Shown here: positions 1 through 7,360 of the stretch, in pieces
How the letters are laid out: each line of letters starts with the position of its first letter
Position numbering within the stretch: position 1 is the first letter of the stretch
Source of the DNA: an uncultured Eubacteriales bacterium
Lineage (GTDB): Bacteria; Bacillota; Clostridia; Oscillospirales; Oscillospiraceae
DNA: 11,734 nt
Assembly: GCA_900313295.1 (NCBI GenBank)
Contig: OMQS01000126.1
Coordinates: 1-11,734, forward strand
Direction: 5' to 3'
Program-made: the position numbers and the translations under genes
The notes under the pieces: generated by a model
Databases searched by the model: none
Seen by the model: only the letters and a program-made list of their open reading frames with translations
What the model was told of the DNA's origin: nothing

Positions 1-26
1 AAAAAGGGATACGGAGGAAAGAACCC

Positions 27-1454
27 ATGACTGAAACTCAATACACTGAAAAGGATCTGCAAAATATGGCCGACCAGCTGCTCAGAGAGGCCGATCAGCA
101 GCAGCACGAGATCGAGGAGGAGGTCATCAAGGGCAATAAGGGCCGGCTGGACGAAAAGACCATCGCCTCCCTCCCTGCTGCCCAGCTCATCCAGAACAAT
201 GAGCGGCTGAAGGAGCTGTTTGTGAAGGGCAAGCGCCACGGCAAGCTGGAGAGCAGTGAGCTGTCTGATGTGCTGGACACCATGGATCTGGAGAGCGAGA
301 AGCTGGACATGATCTATGATTCGCTGGATAAGCTCTCTATCGAGATCACGGCAGAGGCTTTTTTGCCGGACGTCACTTCCGAAACGGAGCCGCCTCTTGA
401 CGAGATCGCCGAAATCGAAGAGGAGGAGCTGGTCGACCCCAATTCTCTGGTAGACAGCTTCAATATCGACGACCCTGTTCGTATGTACCTCAAGGAGATC
501 GGCAAGGTTTCCCTGCTCTCTGCGGAGGGCGAAGTGGAGCTGGCCTCCGCCATCGCCGCCGGCAATAAGGCAAAGGCCACGCTCATCGCCTGGGAAAAGG
601 CCAACGGGCAGGATGTTGAGCCGCTGCTGGACGCCGAGGATCCCGTGGGTGAGATCGAGATCTCCGACGAGGAGATCAAGGATCTCTCCGAAGAGGATCT
701 GGCCAAGCTGCGCAAGCTGGTTTCGGAGGGCGACGTCGCCAAGCAGAAGCTGGCGGAGGCCAACCTTCGTCTGGTGGTGTCTATTGCCAAGCGCTATGCC
801 GGCCGAGGCATGCTGTTTTTGGATCTGATCCAGGAGGGCAATCTGGGTCTTATCAAGGCCGTGGAAAAGTTCGACTATACCAAGGGCTACAAGTTCTCCA
901 CCTATGCTACCTGGTGGATCCGGCAGGCCATCACCCGTGCCATTGCCGATCAGGCGCGCACCATTCGCATCCCCGTCCACATGGTGGAAACCATTAACAA
1001 GGTCATCCGTGTGTCCCGCCAGCTTCTGCAGGAGCTGGGGCACGACCCCACGCCGGAGGAGATCTCTGCGCAAATGAATATGCCGGTGGACAAGGTGCGC
1101 GAGATCCTCAAGATCGCGCAGGAGCCGGTTTCTCTGGAGACCCCCATCGGCGAGGAGGAGGATTCCCATCTGGGCGACTTTATCCCCGACGAGGGCGCGT
1201 CCGAGCCTTCCGAAGCTGCCAGCTTCACCCTGCTGAAGGAGCAGCTGGTGGACGTGCTGAGTACCCTCACTCCCCGCGAAGAAAAGGTGCTGAAGCTGCG
1301 CTTCGGCATTGAGGACGGACGCACCCGCACGCTGGAGGAAGTGGGCAAGGAGTTCAACGTCACCCGCGAGCGCATCCGGCAGATCGAGGCCAAGGCGCTG
1401 CGCAAGCTCCGCCACCCCTCCCGCAGCAAGAAGCTGAAGGACTTTTTGAACTGA
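27..1454 (+). CDS. rpoD: RNA polymerase primary sigma factor (RpoD/SigA)
   Basis: Primary (housekeeping) sigma factor, which directs RNA polymerase to -35/-10 promoters. The 475-residue protein has an acidic, Gln-rich N-terminus, then a region resembling sigma 1.1 (about residues 41-110). Region 1.2 starts at [12 protein letters not shown] (148-159). Region 2 spans about 240-318 and includes [28 protein letters not shown] and the -10-reading [20 protein letters not shown]. Region 3 covers about 319-395. Region 4 starts near [15 protein letters not shown] (413-427) and contains the -35-reading helix-turn-helix [20 protein letters not shown] (436-455). Between regions 1.2 and 2.1 lies an acidic segment of about 45 residues (about 188-235), longer than in Bacillus SigA. 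The ATG follows a GGAGG ribosome site at 13-17 with a 9-base gap. In Firmicutes this gene often follows dnaG, which would lie outside the window. It converges on the ferredoxin gene downstream. Confidence 0.97.
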   Translation: MTETQYTEKDLQNMADQLLREADQQQHEIEEEVIKGNKGRLDEKTIASLPAAQLIQNNERLKELFVKGKRHGKLESSELSDVLDTMDLESEKLDMIYDSLDKLSIEITAEAFLPDVTSETEPPLDEIAEIEEEELVDPNSLVDSFNIDDPVRMYLKEIGKVSLLSAEGEVELASAIAAGNKAKATLIAWEKANGQDVEPLLDAEDPVGEIEISDEEIKDLSEEDLAKLRKLVSEGDVAKQKLAEANLRLVVSIAKRYAGRGMLFLDLIQEGNLGLIKAVEKFDYTKGYKFSTYATWWIRQAITRAIADQARTIRIPVHMVETINKVIRVSRQLLQELGHDPTPEEISAQMNMPVDKVREILKIAQEPVSLETPIGEEEDSHLGDFIPDEGASEPSEAASFTLLKEQLVDVLSTLTPREEKVLKLRFGIEDGRTRTLEEVGKEFNVTRERIRQIEAKALRKLRHPSRSKKLKDFLN

Positions 1455-1461
1455 AAGAAGA

Positions 1462-1493
1462 CAAGCCCTCGGATCCGGATATCCGAGGGCTTG
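1462..1493. terminator. Shared hairpin terminator between convergent genes
   Basis: A perfect 13-bp inverted repeat pairs 1462-1474 (CAAGCCCTCGGAT) with 1481-1493 across a 6-base loop. It lies 7 bases after the rpoD stop and 11 bases beyond the end of the minus-strand ferredoxin gene. On the + strand a TTTTT run comes only after 8 bases (1502-1506); on the minus strand the stem is followed by a pyrimidine-rich TCTTCTTTC. Neither U-tract is ideal, but the stem strength and convergent position fit a bidirectional terminator. Confidence 0.75.
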
Positions 1494-1504
1494 CTGTATG
1501 CTTT

Positions 1505-2020
1505 TTATCGGCAATTCGCCACGATTCCGCGGCGATCAACGATCACATGGCGGGGGCATACCGTGGCGCACATGCCGCAATTCAGGCAGGTATTTTCATT
1601 GATGACAGCGTGCTGCTCCACAAGGGTGATGGCATTGGCGGGGCAGCTCTTCACGCACAGGCCGCAGGCAATGCAGCTCACATCGCACTGGGTGCGGGCG
1701 CCGGTTTTCGTTTTCGGATCAAAGCCCTTGTCCTTGTTGGAGCACAGGGGCAGGATGCTGTTGTCCTGAATGCGGATGCGGATCAGCTCTTTGGGACAGA
1801 CTCTCATGCAGGCACCGCAGCCGATGCACTTTTCCTCGTCTGTTTCGGCCACGCCGTATTCGTTGATATGGATTGCGTCGAATCGGCAGGCGTTCACGCA
1901 CGCCTCGCAGGCCACGCAGCCATACTTGCACAGCATCCCTCTCTCGTCGCGCTTGGCGCGGCAGCCGCCGTTGCAGTATACCGTGGCCACGCGAATGGGG
2001 AATTTTCTCTTGATCGCCAT
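1505..2020 (-). CDS. Soluble four-cluster [4Fe-4S] ferredoxin, RnfB C-terminal-like
   Basis: An iron-sulfur electron-transfer protein of 171 residues with four C-x2-C-x2-C-x3-C motifs: Cys 35/38/41/45, 65/68/71/75, 116/119/122/126 and 145/148/151/155. These form two 2[4Fe-4S] modules. Further cysteines sit at 16, 20, 31, 93, 112 and 170. YCNGGC at 15-20 and the linker PLCSNKDKG (91-99) between the modules are features I know from the C-terminal half of RnfB, the ferredoxin-handling subunit of the Rnf complex. The RnfB membrane anchor and its N-terminal cluster domain are absent, and no signal peptide is visible, so the protein should be cytoplasmic. No other rnf gene is in the window. Start: ATG at 2020 follows AGAGG with an 8-base gap. 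It has its own promoter, and a terminator separates it from the upstream CoA-transferase gene. The electron-carrier role is inferred; partners are unknown. Confidence 0.9.
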   Translation of the reverse strand: MAIKRKFPIRVATVYCNGGCRAKRDERGMLCKYGCVACEACVNACRFDAIHINEYGVAETDEEKCIGCGACMRVCPKELIRIRIQDNSILPLCSNKDKGFDPKTKTGARTQCDVSCIACGLCVKSCPANAITLVEQHAVINENTCLNCGMCATVCPRHVIVDRRGIVANCR

Positions 2021-2052
2021 AGGAACATCCTCTCACTCTTTATCTTTATGTC

Positions 2053-2081
2053 ATTGTATCATATTTTACAATTCGATGCAA
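2053..2081 (-). promoter_or_regulatory. Promoter of the four-cluster ferredoxin gene
   Basis: Read on the minus strand: TTGCAT (2081-2076), a 17-base spacer, then TACAAT (2058-2053), preceded by TGA to give an extended -10 box. Transcription should start near 2046, leaving a leader of about 25 bases before the ATG at 2020. It lies just downstream of the CoA-transferase terminator, so the gene is independently transcribed. Confidence 0.65.
2054..2071. promoter_or_regulatory. Possible Rex (redox repressor) operator
   Basis: The 18-bp sequence TTGTATCATATTTTACAA (plus strand) is an imperfect palindrome: 7 of 9 base pairs are symmetric, with intact TTGTA/TACAA ends. Its length and TTGT...ACAA ends match the known Rex operator type TTGTTAA-N4-TTAACAA, although the inner bases differ. 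It covers the -10 box and part of the spacer, where a repressor would block transcription. This assignment is inferred from the pattern alone. Confidence 0.4.
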
Positions 2082-2086
2082 ACCAT

Positions 2087-2118
2087 AAAAAACTGCGACA
2101 GCTCTGCCGCAGTTTTTT
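2087..2118 (-). terminator. Rho-independent terminator of the CoA-transferase gene
   Basis: ACTGCG (2092-2097) pairs with CGCAGT (2108-2113), extended by A-T pairs on both sides. Read on the minus strand, the GC core is followed by TTTTT (2091-2087). It begins about 15 bases after the CoA-transferase stop and precedes the ferredoxin promoter, so it insulates the two genes. Confidence 0.85.
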
Positions 2119-2132
2119 TATGTAAAACCAAT

Positions 2133-3482
2133 TCAGCGTCTGTTGGAGCGGATCCAGATGCCCTGCTTCTCTGCTGCAGCAATAAGATCATCCCGAAACG
2201 CCGGATGCGCCACGGAGATCAGCCGCTCCGCACGCTCCCAAGTGCTGCAGCCCACCAGATTCACGCCGCCGTACTCGGTAACGATGTAATAGGCCAAGCT
2301 GCGGGGATCGGTGACCACGTCGCCGGTGACCAAGGTGGGGTTGATGCGGGAAACCATTTCGCCCTGCTTATTGGTGAAGGAAGACGTCAGGCAGATGAAA
2401 GCCTTGCCACCTCGGGACACAGCCGCCGCCTCCAAGAAGTCCAGCTGGCCGCCGGTGCCGCTGATCTGGCGGATGCCGGAGCTTTCAGCGCAGATCTGGC
2501 CGTAAAGATCCACGGAAATGCAGTTGTTGATAGACACGAAATTATCCAGCTTGCCCACTACCGCCGCATCGTTGCAGTAGGAAATGGGGTATGTGACCAC
2601 GCCCGGGTTCTCTCGGATCCAGTCATACAGATCCTGCGAGCCAAGCGCCAGGCCAAAGATGCTCTTGTAGCGGTCTATGGACTTCCTGTTGTTGGTGATC
2701 TTTCCCGCCTTATACATGTCCAGATAGGAGTCGCACAGCATTTCCGTATGGATGCCCAGATCCTTCAGGTCGCTCTTGGCGATCATCTGCCCCACGGCGT
2801 TGGGCAGCGAGCCGATGCCCAGCTGCAGGGTGGAGCCATCCGCCATGTTCTGCACGACGAACTCTGCGATCTTCATCTCCGCCTCGGAGGCCGCCGGCGA
2901 CTTCACGTTGGGCAGCGGGCCATGGTCGCCCTCCACGATCATGTTCACATCACTGATGTGGATGCACTCATCCAGGCCGCCGTATACCCAAGGCAAATTC
3001 TCATTCACCTCAAGAATGACAATATCCGCCTTGTCCAGCACCGCGCGAGCCGAAGCATTGCTGACGGAGAAATTGAAATATCCGTGCTCATTCATGGGCG
3101 TCACGCACATAATGGCCACGTTCACAGTGAGGAACTGCGTATAATACCAGCCCAGATTACGAAACACCATGGGGATAAAGTTGCACAGCCCCCTGTCGCA
3201 GAGCTTGCGCTCATAGCCGGACAGATGCCAGCTATTGTATATAAAGTGCTCCCGTGTGGGGTCGTTTTCCACCATCTGGATGGGCTGGAAGATCAGGTAT
3301 CCCCTCACCTTCACGCCCCGCAGCTCGTCCTTGCGGCGGGCAATGGCGGCATCCATCAGAGACGGAAAAGCGCCGCCCATGGAAATGTCGATCCAGTCAC
3401 CGCTTTTGACGACTCTTGCCGCCTCGTCCGGAGTGCAAAGCTTGCGCTTATATTCGGCTGTATAATCAAACGGAATGGCCAT
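2133..3482 (-). CDS. Acyl-CoA:carboxylate CoA-transferase (probably butyryl-CoA:acetate / 4-hydroxybutyrate type)
   Basis: A 449-residue enzyme of the acetyl-CoA hydrolase/transferase family, which moves CoA between an acyl-CoA and a free acid through a glutamyl-CoA thioester. The likely catalytic Glu is E247 in DLGIHTEM (241-248). Other family features are SGDWIDISMGG (27-37), QLGIGSLPNAVG (220-231), the glycine-rich SGTGGQLDF (341-349) and the C-terminal AHPAFRDDL (425-433). The length is normal for the butyryl-CoA:acetate and 4-hydroxybutyrate CoA-transferases of gut Clostridia (about 440-450), and the C-terminal IWIRSNR resembles that group. Substrate cannot be fixed from sequence by eye: butyryl-CoA plus acetate, 4-hydroxybutyrate, propionyl-CoA or succinate are all possible. 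It is a single-gene unit, with a strong promoter upstream and a terminator downstream. Next to PFOR, it would suit acid production with recovery of acetyl-CoA. The ATG follows GAGG with a 5-base gap. Confidence 0.9.
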   Translation of the reverse strand: MAIPFDYTAEYKRKLCTPDEAARVVKSGDWIDISMGGAFPSLMDAAIARRKDELRGVKVRGYLIFQPIQMVENDPTREHFIYNSWHLSGYERKLCDRGLCNFIPMVFRNLGWYYTQFLTVNVAIMCVTPMNEHGYFNFSVSNASARAVLDKADIVILEVNENLPWVYGGLDECIHISDVNMIVEGDHGPLPNVKSPAASEAEMKIAEFVVQNMADGSTLQLGIGSLPNAVGQMIAKSDLKDLGIHTEMLCDSYLDMYKAGKITNNRKSIDRYKSIFGLALGSQDLYDWIRENPGVVTYPISYCNDAAVVGKLDNFVSINNCISVDLYGQICAESSGIRQISGTGGQLDFLEAAAVSRGGKAFICLTSSFTNKQGEMVSRINPTLVTGDVVTDPRSLAYYIVTEYGGVNLVGCSTWERAERLISVAHPAFRDDLIAAAEKQGIWIRSNRR

Positions 3483-3513
3483 AGCTTCCTCGCCTCTCTC
3501 TAATAGATTTACT

Positions 3514-3531
3514 TTGTTAATTTTATCACTT
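3514..3531. promoter_or_regulatory. Possible second Rex-like operator
   Basis: Plus strand TTGTTAA TTTT ATCACTT. One half-site matches the Rex pattern TTGTTAA exactly; the other keeps only 3 of 7 expected bases. It lies across the -10 box of the CoA-transferase promoter, the same arrangement as the candidate site at 2054-2071. It is weaker than that site and could be chance in AT-rich DNA. Confidence 0.3.
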
Positions 3532-3548
3532 TCCTGTCACTTTGTCAA
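3520..3548 (-). promoter_or_regulatory. Strong promoter of the CoA-transferase gene
   Basis: On the minus strand: consensus TTGACA (3548-3543), a 17-base spacer, TAAAAT (3525-3520), with TGA before it (extended -10 box). The expected start of transcription is near 3513, giving a leader of about 30 bases. Confidence 0.8.
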
Positions 3549-3570
3549 TGCTTTAACAGGAAATCTCAGG

Positions 3571-3603
3571 AAAAGCGGGCGGGGGTTTTTGCGCCCCGCC
3601 CGC
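3571..3603 (-). terminator. Rho-independent terminator of nifJ
   Basis: A perfect 10-bp GC stem pairs GCGGGCGGGG (3575-3584) with CCCCGCCCGC (3594-3603) across a 9-base loop. On the minus strand it is followed by TTTT (3574-3571). It starts 24 bases after the nifJ stop. The U-tract is short but the stem is very stable. Confidence 0.85.
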
Positions 3604-3627
3604 AGCGGTCTCGTTTTGCTTGGTTAA

Positions 3628-6600
3628 TCAGCCTTCAGACTTACGCTTGTAGTATTCGTACTTCTCCTTGGCGGCCTCTTCCGCGTCGGCGAACAGCACC
3701 TTGGCGTTCTCAGGGAAGCTCAGCTCCAGAGAGGCGTAGCGAACCTCACCCTTCATGAAGTCATACAGCGGCATAGTAGGCTCCTTGGAGTCCAGCGTGA
3801 ACTTCTTGGTGGCGGGATCATAGCGGTACAGGTTCCAATAACCGGAAGACACCGCGTCCTTCATCTCCTGCTGAACATTGTTCATGCCCTTCTTGATGCC
3901 GTGGTTGATACAAGGGGCGTAGCAGATGACGATGGACGGACCCTTGTGCGCCTCGGCCTCCTTGATGGCCTTGATGAGCTGGTTGGGGTTGGCGCCCATA
4001 GAGCACTGGGCCACATAGACATTGTCATAGGTCATCAGCAGCAGACCCAGATCCTTCTTGCGGGTCTTCTTGCCGCTGGCCTGGAACTGCGCCACAGCGC
4101 CCACAGGGGTGGCCTTGGAGGACTGGCCGCCGGTGTTGGAATACACCTCGGTGTCCACCAGCAGCACGTTCACGTCCTCGCCCATGGCAAACACATGATC
4201 CAGACCGCCGTAGCCGATGTCGTACGCCCAGCCGTCGCCGCCGTACATCCACATGGTCTTCTTGGACATATCCTTGCGGCGCTTGAGGATCTCAGCCACC
4301 ACGGCCTGCTCCTCGGCGGAGAACTTGGTGCTCTCCAGCACAGCCAGCAGCTCATCGGTGGCCACGGAGGAGGCATCCAGATCGTCATAGGTCTCAAACC
4401 ACTTAGCAATGGCGGCCTTCACGGCGGCGTCCTTGGTCATGCCGTCCAGCTGCTTGACAAACTCCGTCACGGCGGCGCGCAGCTGCTTCACAGCCAGGCA
4501 CATACCATAGGAGAACTCGGCGTTGTTTTCAAACAGAGAGTTGGACCATGCCACACCCTTGCCTTCCTTGTTCTTGCAGTAAGGTACGCAGGGCATAGCC
4601 GCGCCCCAAGCCTGGGTGCAGCCGGTGGCGTTGGCCAGATACATCTTGTCGCCGTAGAGCTGGGTCAGAAGCTTGATATAGGGCGTTTCGCCGCAGCCGG
4701 CACAGGCGCCGTTGAACTCCACCAGAGGCTGGCGCAGCTGGCTGCCCTTGAGGGTGAACTTGTCGATGCGGTCGTTCTTCTCGGGTAAAGTCTGCAGATA
4801 CTTCCAGTCCGTCTGATCCAGAGATACCTCGTGGGTGGGCACCATCTTCAGCGCCTTGCCGCTCTTGGGGCAGGAGGAAACGCAGCTGCCGCAGCTGGTG
4901 CAGTCCAGCGTGGACACGCCCATGGTGTACTTGAGGCCGTCCATCTTGGGACCCTTGGCATCCACCAGAACCATGTCGGCGGGGGCGTTTGCCGCTTCCT
5001 TCTCGTCCAGCAGGTAGGGGCGGATCACGGCGTGGGGACACACGAAGGAGCACATGTTGCACTGGATGCACTCGCTGGAATCCCATACGGGCAGATGCGT
5101 GGCGATGCCGCGCTTTTCATACTGGGAGGTGCCCAGCGGCATGGTGCCGTCCTCCATGCCCTTGAAGGCGGAAACCGGCAGCAGGTCGCCCTTCTGGGCG
5201 TTGATAGGCACCAGAATGTTCTTGATGATGTCGGGAACATCGGCGGGAGCGGGCTGGATGGCAGCGCCGGAGAGGTTCTTCCAGCTCTCCTTCACCTGCA
5301 CCTGCTTCACGGCATTGATGCCGGCATCCACGGCGGCGATGTTCATGTTCACGATCTTCTCGCCCTTGAGGCCGTAGGTCTTCTTCACGGCGGCCTTCAT
5401 GTGCGCCACGGCGTCCTCCACAGGGATGACCTTGGCCAGCTTAAAGAAGGCAGCCTGCAGCACCATGTTGGAGCGGTTGCCCAGACCCAGCGCCTGGGAC
5501 TCCTTGTTGGCGTCGATGATGTAGAACTTGATGTCGTTTTCAGCGATGTACTTCAGGATGTCGCCGGGCATCTTCTGCTCCAGCTCGTCTTCGCTCCACT
5601 CGCAGTTGAGCAGGAAGCTGCCGTGGGGCTTCAGCTCGGAGATGATGTCGTACTTGGTCAGATAGGTCTGGTTGTGGCAGGCCACGAAGTCGGCATTGCT
5701 GACATAGTAGGTGGAGCTGATGGGCTTCTTGCCGAAGCGCAGGTGGCTCTTGGTGATGCCGAAGGACTTCTTGGTGTCGTACTCAAAGTACGCCTGGCAG
5801 TACATATCGGTGGTCTCGCCGATGATCTTGATGGAGTTCTTGTTGGCGCCCACAGTACCGTCGGAGCCAAGACCCCAGAACTTGCAGGAAATGGTGCCCT
5901 CCGGCTCGCAGTTCAGAGCCTCACCCATGGGCAGGGACAGATTCGTCACATCGTCCACGATGCCGATGGTGAAGTGATTCTTAGGCTCGGCCAGCAGGAG
6001 GTTATCATACACGGCCTTGATCTGAGCGGGGGTGGTGTCCTTGCTGCTCAGGCCGTAGCGGCCGGCGAAGATCTCGGGACGGTTCTTATCGTTGATGTAA
6101 GCGGCGCAGATGTCCTCATACAGAGGCTCGCCGATGGAGCCGATCTCCTTCACGCGATCCAGCACGGCCACCTTTTTCACGGTCTTGGGCATGGCGGCCA
6201 GCAGGTGCTTGGCGGAGAAGGGGCGGAACAGGTGTACCTGCAGGAAGCCCACCTTTTCACCGCGGTCGTTAAGGTATTTCACGGTCTCCTGCACGCAGCC
6301 GGTGACGGAGCCCATAGCCACGATGACGCGATCGGCATCGGGCGCACCATAATAATTAAAGAGGTGATACTCCCGACCGGTGAGCTTGCTGATCTCAGCC
6401 ATGTAGTCCTCCACGATGTCGGGGAGCTTGCTGTAATCGCTGTTGTTGGCCTCGCGGAGCTGGAAGTAGATATCGGGGTTATCCACCAGAGAACGCATGC
6501 GGGGATCCTCGGGATTCAGCGCATTGGCGCGGAAGCGAGCCAGGGCGTCATAGTCCACCAGCTTTGCAAAATCGCTGTACTCCAGCGCCTCCACCTTCTG

Positions 6601-7140
6601 GATCTCATGGCTGGTACGGAAGCCGTCGAAGAAGTGCAGGAACGGGATCCGCGCCTTGATGGCGGACAGGTGTGCCACGCCGGCCAGATCCATGATCTCC
6701 TGCACGCTGCCGGAGTTCAGCATGGCAAAACCGGTCTGGCGGCAGTTCATCACGTCGGAGTGATCGCCGAAAATGGAGAATGCGTGGGTGCCCACGGTGC
6801 GGGACGCCACATGCAGCACGCCGGGCAGACGCTCGCCGGAGATGCGGTGCATGGTGGGGATCATCAGCATCAGGCCCTGGGAGGCAGTGAAGCTGGTGGC
6901 CAGTGCGCCGGCTTCCAGTGCGCCGTGGCAAGCGCCGCAGGCGCCGGCCTCAGACTGCATCTCCACCAGGCGGACAGGCTGATTGAAAATATTCTTCTTC
7001 CCCTTTGCAGACCATTCGTCCGTGTGCTCTGCCATGGGAGAAGACGGCGTAATGGGGTAGATCGCGGCGACTTCGGAAAACGCATAGGCTACATATGCCG
7101 CCGCCTCGTTACCATCACAGATCTTCATGATCTTACTCAT
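3628..7140 (-). CDS. nifJ: Pyruvate:ferredoxin (flavodoxin) oxidoreductase
   Basis: Cytoplasmic homodimeric PFOR: pyruvate + CoA + oxidised ferredoxin gives acetyl-CoA + CO2 + reduced ferredoxin. The 1170-residue chain carries all domains in one polypeptide. Residues expected at the active site from the Desulfovibrio africanus structure are at matching positions: T31 in YPITPSSP (28-35), E64, R114, and N1002 in YSNTGGQ (1000-1006). The CoA-domain motif is GLGSDGTVGANK (423-434). A 2[4Fe-4S] ferredoxin domain uses Cys 691/694/697/701 and 747/750/753/757. The proximal cluster is probably held by C813, C816, C841 and C1077. The thiamine diphosphate motif is GDGWAYDIGYGGLDH (968-981 region). The chain ends shortly after the TPP domain and lacks the roughly 60-residue C-terminal extension that shields the D. 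africanus enzyme from oxygen, so oxygen sensitivity is expected (inference). The ATG follows AGGAGG (7153-7148) with a 7-base gap. Own promoter and terminator: a single-gene unit. Confidence 0.98.
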   Translation of the reverse strand: MSKIMKICDGNEAAAYVAYAFSEVAAIYPITPSSPMAEHTDEWSAKGKKNIFNQPVRLVEMQSEAGACGACHGALEAGALATSFTASQGLMLMIPTMHRISGERLPGVLHVASRTVGTHAFSIFGDHSDVMNCRQTGFAMLNSGSVQEIMDLAGVAHLSAIKARIPFLHFFDGFRTSHEIQKVEALEYSDFAKLVDYDALARFRANALNPEDPRMRSLVDNPDIYFQLREANNSDYSKLPDIVEDYMAEISKLTGREYHLFNYYGAPDADRVIVAMGSVTGCVQETVKYLNDRGEKVGFLQVHLFRPFSAKHLLAAMPKTVKKVAVLDRVKEIGSIGEPLYEDICAAYINDKNRPEIFAGRYGLSSKDTTPAQIKAVYDNLLLAEPKNHFTIGIVDDVTNLSLPMGEALNCEPEGTISCKFWGLGSDGTVGANKNSIKIIGETTDMYCQAYFEYDTKKSFGITKSHLRFGKKPISSTYYVSNADFVACHNQTYLTKYDIISELKPHGSFLLNCEWSEDELEQKMPGDILKYIAENDIKFYIIDANKESQALGLGNRSNMVLQAAFFKLAKVIPVEDAVAHMKAAVKKTYGLKGEKIVNMNIAAVDAGINAVKQVQVKESWKNLSGAAIQPAPADVPDIIKNILVPINAQKGDLLPVSAFKGMEDGTMPLGTSQYEKRGIATHLPVWDSSECIQCNMCSFVCPHAVIRPYLLDEKEAANAPADMVLVDAKGPKMDGLKYTMGVSTLDCTSCGSCVSSCPKSGKALKMVPTHEVSLDQTDWKYLQTLPEKNDRIDKFTLKGSQLRQPLVEFNGACAGCGETPYIKLLTQLYGDKMYLANATGCTQAWGAAMPCVPYCKNKEGKGVAWSNSLFENNAEFSYGMCLAVKQLRAAVTEFVKQLDGMTKDAAVKAAIAKWFETYDDLDASSVATDELLAVLESTKFSAEEQAVVAEILKRRKDMSKKTMWMYGGDGWAYDIGYGGLDHVFAMGEDVNVLLVDTEVYSNTGGQSSKATPVGAVAQFQASGKKTRKKDLGLLLMTYDNVYVAQCSMGANPNQLIKAIKEAEAHKGPSIVICYAPCINHGIKKGMNNVQQEMKDAVSSGYWNLYRYDPATKKFTLDSKEPTMPLYDFMKGEVRYASLELSFPENAKVLFADAEEAAKEKYEYYKRKSEG

Positions 7141-7173
7141 TTTTTATCCTCCTCTTGGGCCTTTTAGGGTGCA

Positions 7174-7199
7174 GATCCGGCCAGCCCTATGTCCGGATC
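7174..7199 (-). promoter_or_regulatory. Hairpin in the nifJ leader
   Basis: A perfect 7-bp inverted repeat, GATCCGG (7174-7180) and CCGGATC (7193-7199), with a 12-base loop. It lies in the transcribed leader between the nifJ promoter and the ribosome site, about 20 bases upstream of AGGAGG. No U-run follows, so it is not a simple terminator. It could be an mRNA-stabilising hairpin or a protein-binding dyad; I recognise no known riboswitch. Confidence 0.4.
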
Positions 7200-7222
7200 C
7201 GTTTCGTAACAATACATTTTAT

Positions 7223-7250
7223 ATTTTACCACTTTCTTTTTCTGCGTCAA
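7223..7250 (-). promoter_or_regulatory. Promoter of nifJ
   Basis: On the minus strand: TTGACG (7250-7245), a 16-base spacer, TAAAAT (7228-7223), with TGG before it (extended -10 box). The transcript would begin near 7216, leaving a leader of about 75 bases that contains the hairpin at 7174-7199. Confidence 0.7.
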
Positions 7251-7302
7251 TGTGAAGCGATAAATTTTGGAACTATTCATAACCTCGGATACTATTTTTG
7301 TG

Positions 7303-7347
7303 AAAAAAAACAATAAAATTACCGCGCCGGATCGGCACGGCAATTTT
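7303..7347 (-). terminator. Rho-independent terminator after ligA
   Basis: A 15-bp stem pairs 7315-7329 with 7333-7347 across a 3-base loop. Two of the pairs are G-U wobbles in the minus-strand RNA. It is followed on the minus strand by an eight-base T-run (7310-7303). It lies 14 bases after the ligA stop and ends the murD-yunB-ligA unit before the nifJ promoter. Confidence 0.92.
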
Positions 7348-7360
7348 GGATTATAACAAA

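Noticed and set aside
2021..2132. A missing N-terminal RnfB part upstream of the ferredoxin gene, as from a frameshift
   Set aside because: The region holds a promoter and the terminator of the neighbouring gene, with no coding remnant, so the short gene looks genuine rather than broken.
1770..3503. A 577-codon plus-strand open frame across the ferredoxin and CoA-transferase genes
   Set aside because: It runs through a terminator, a promoter and two well-supported opposite-strand genes, and has no domain resemblance.
4831..7167. A 778-codon open frame on the plus strand opposite nifJ
   Set aside because: It is the antisense shadow of a GC-rich, strongly coding gene. Its product is low-complexity (rich in Gly, His, Val, Leu, Ala) with no recognisable domain, while the minus strand encodes a complete PFOR.
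7196..7213. A Rex-like site in front of nifJ (GTAACAA half-site)
   Set aside because: Only one half-site is present; the partner half has essentially no match, and it lies in the leader rather than on the promoter.
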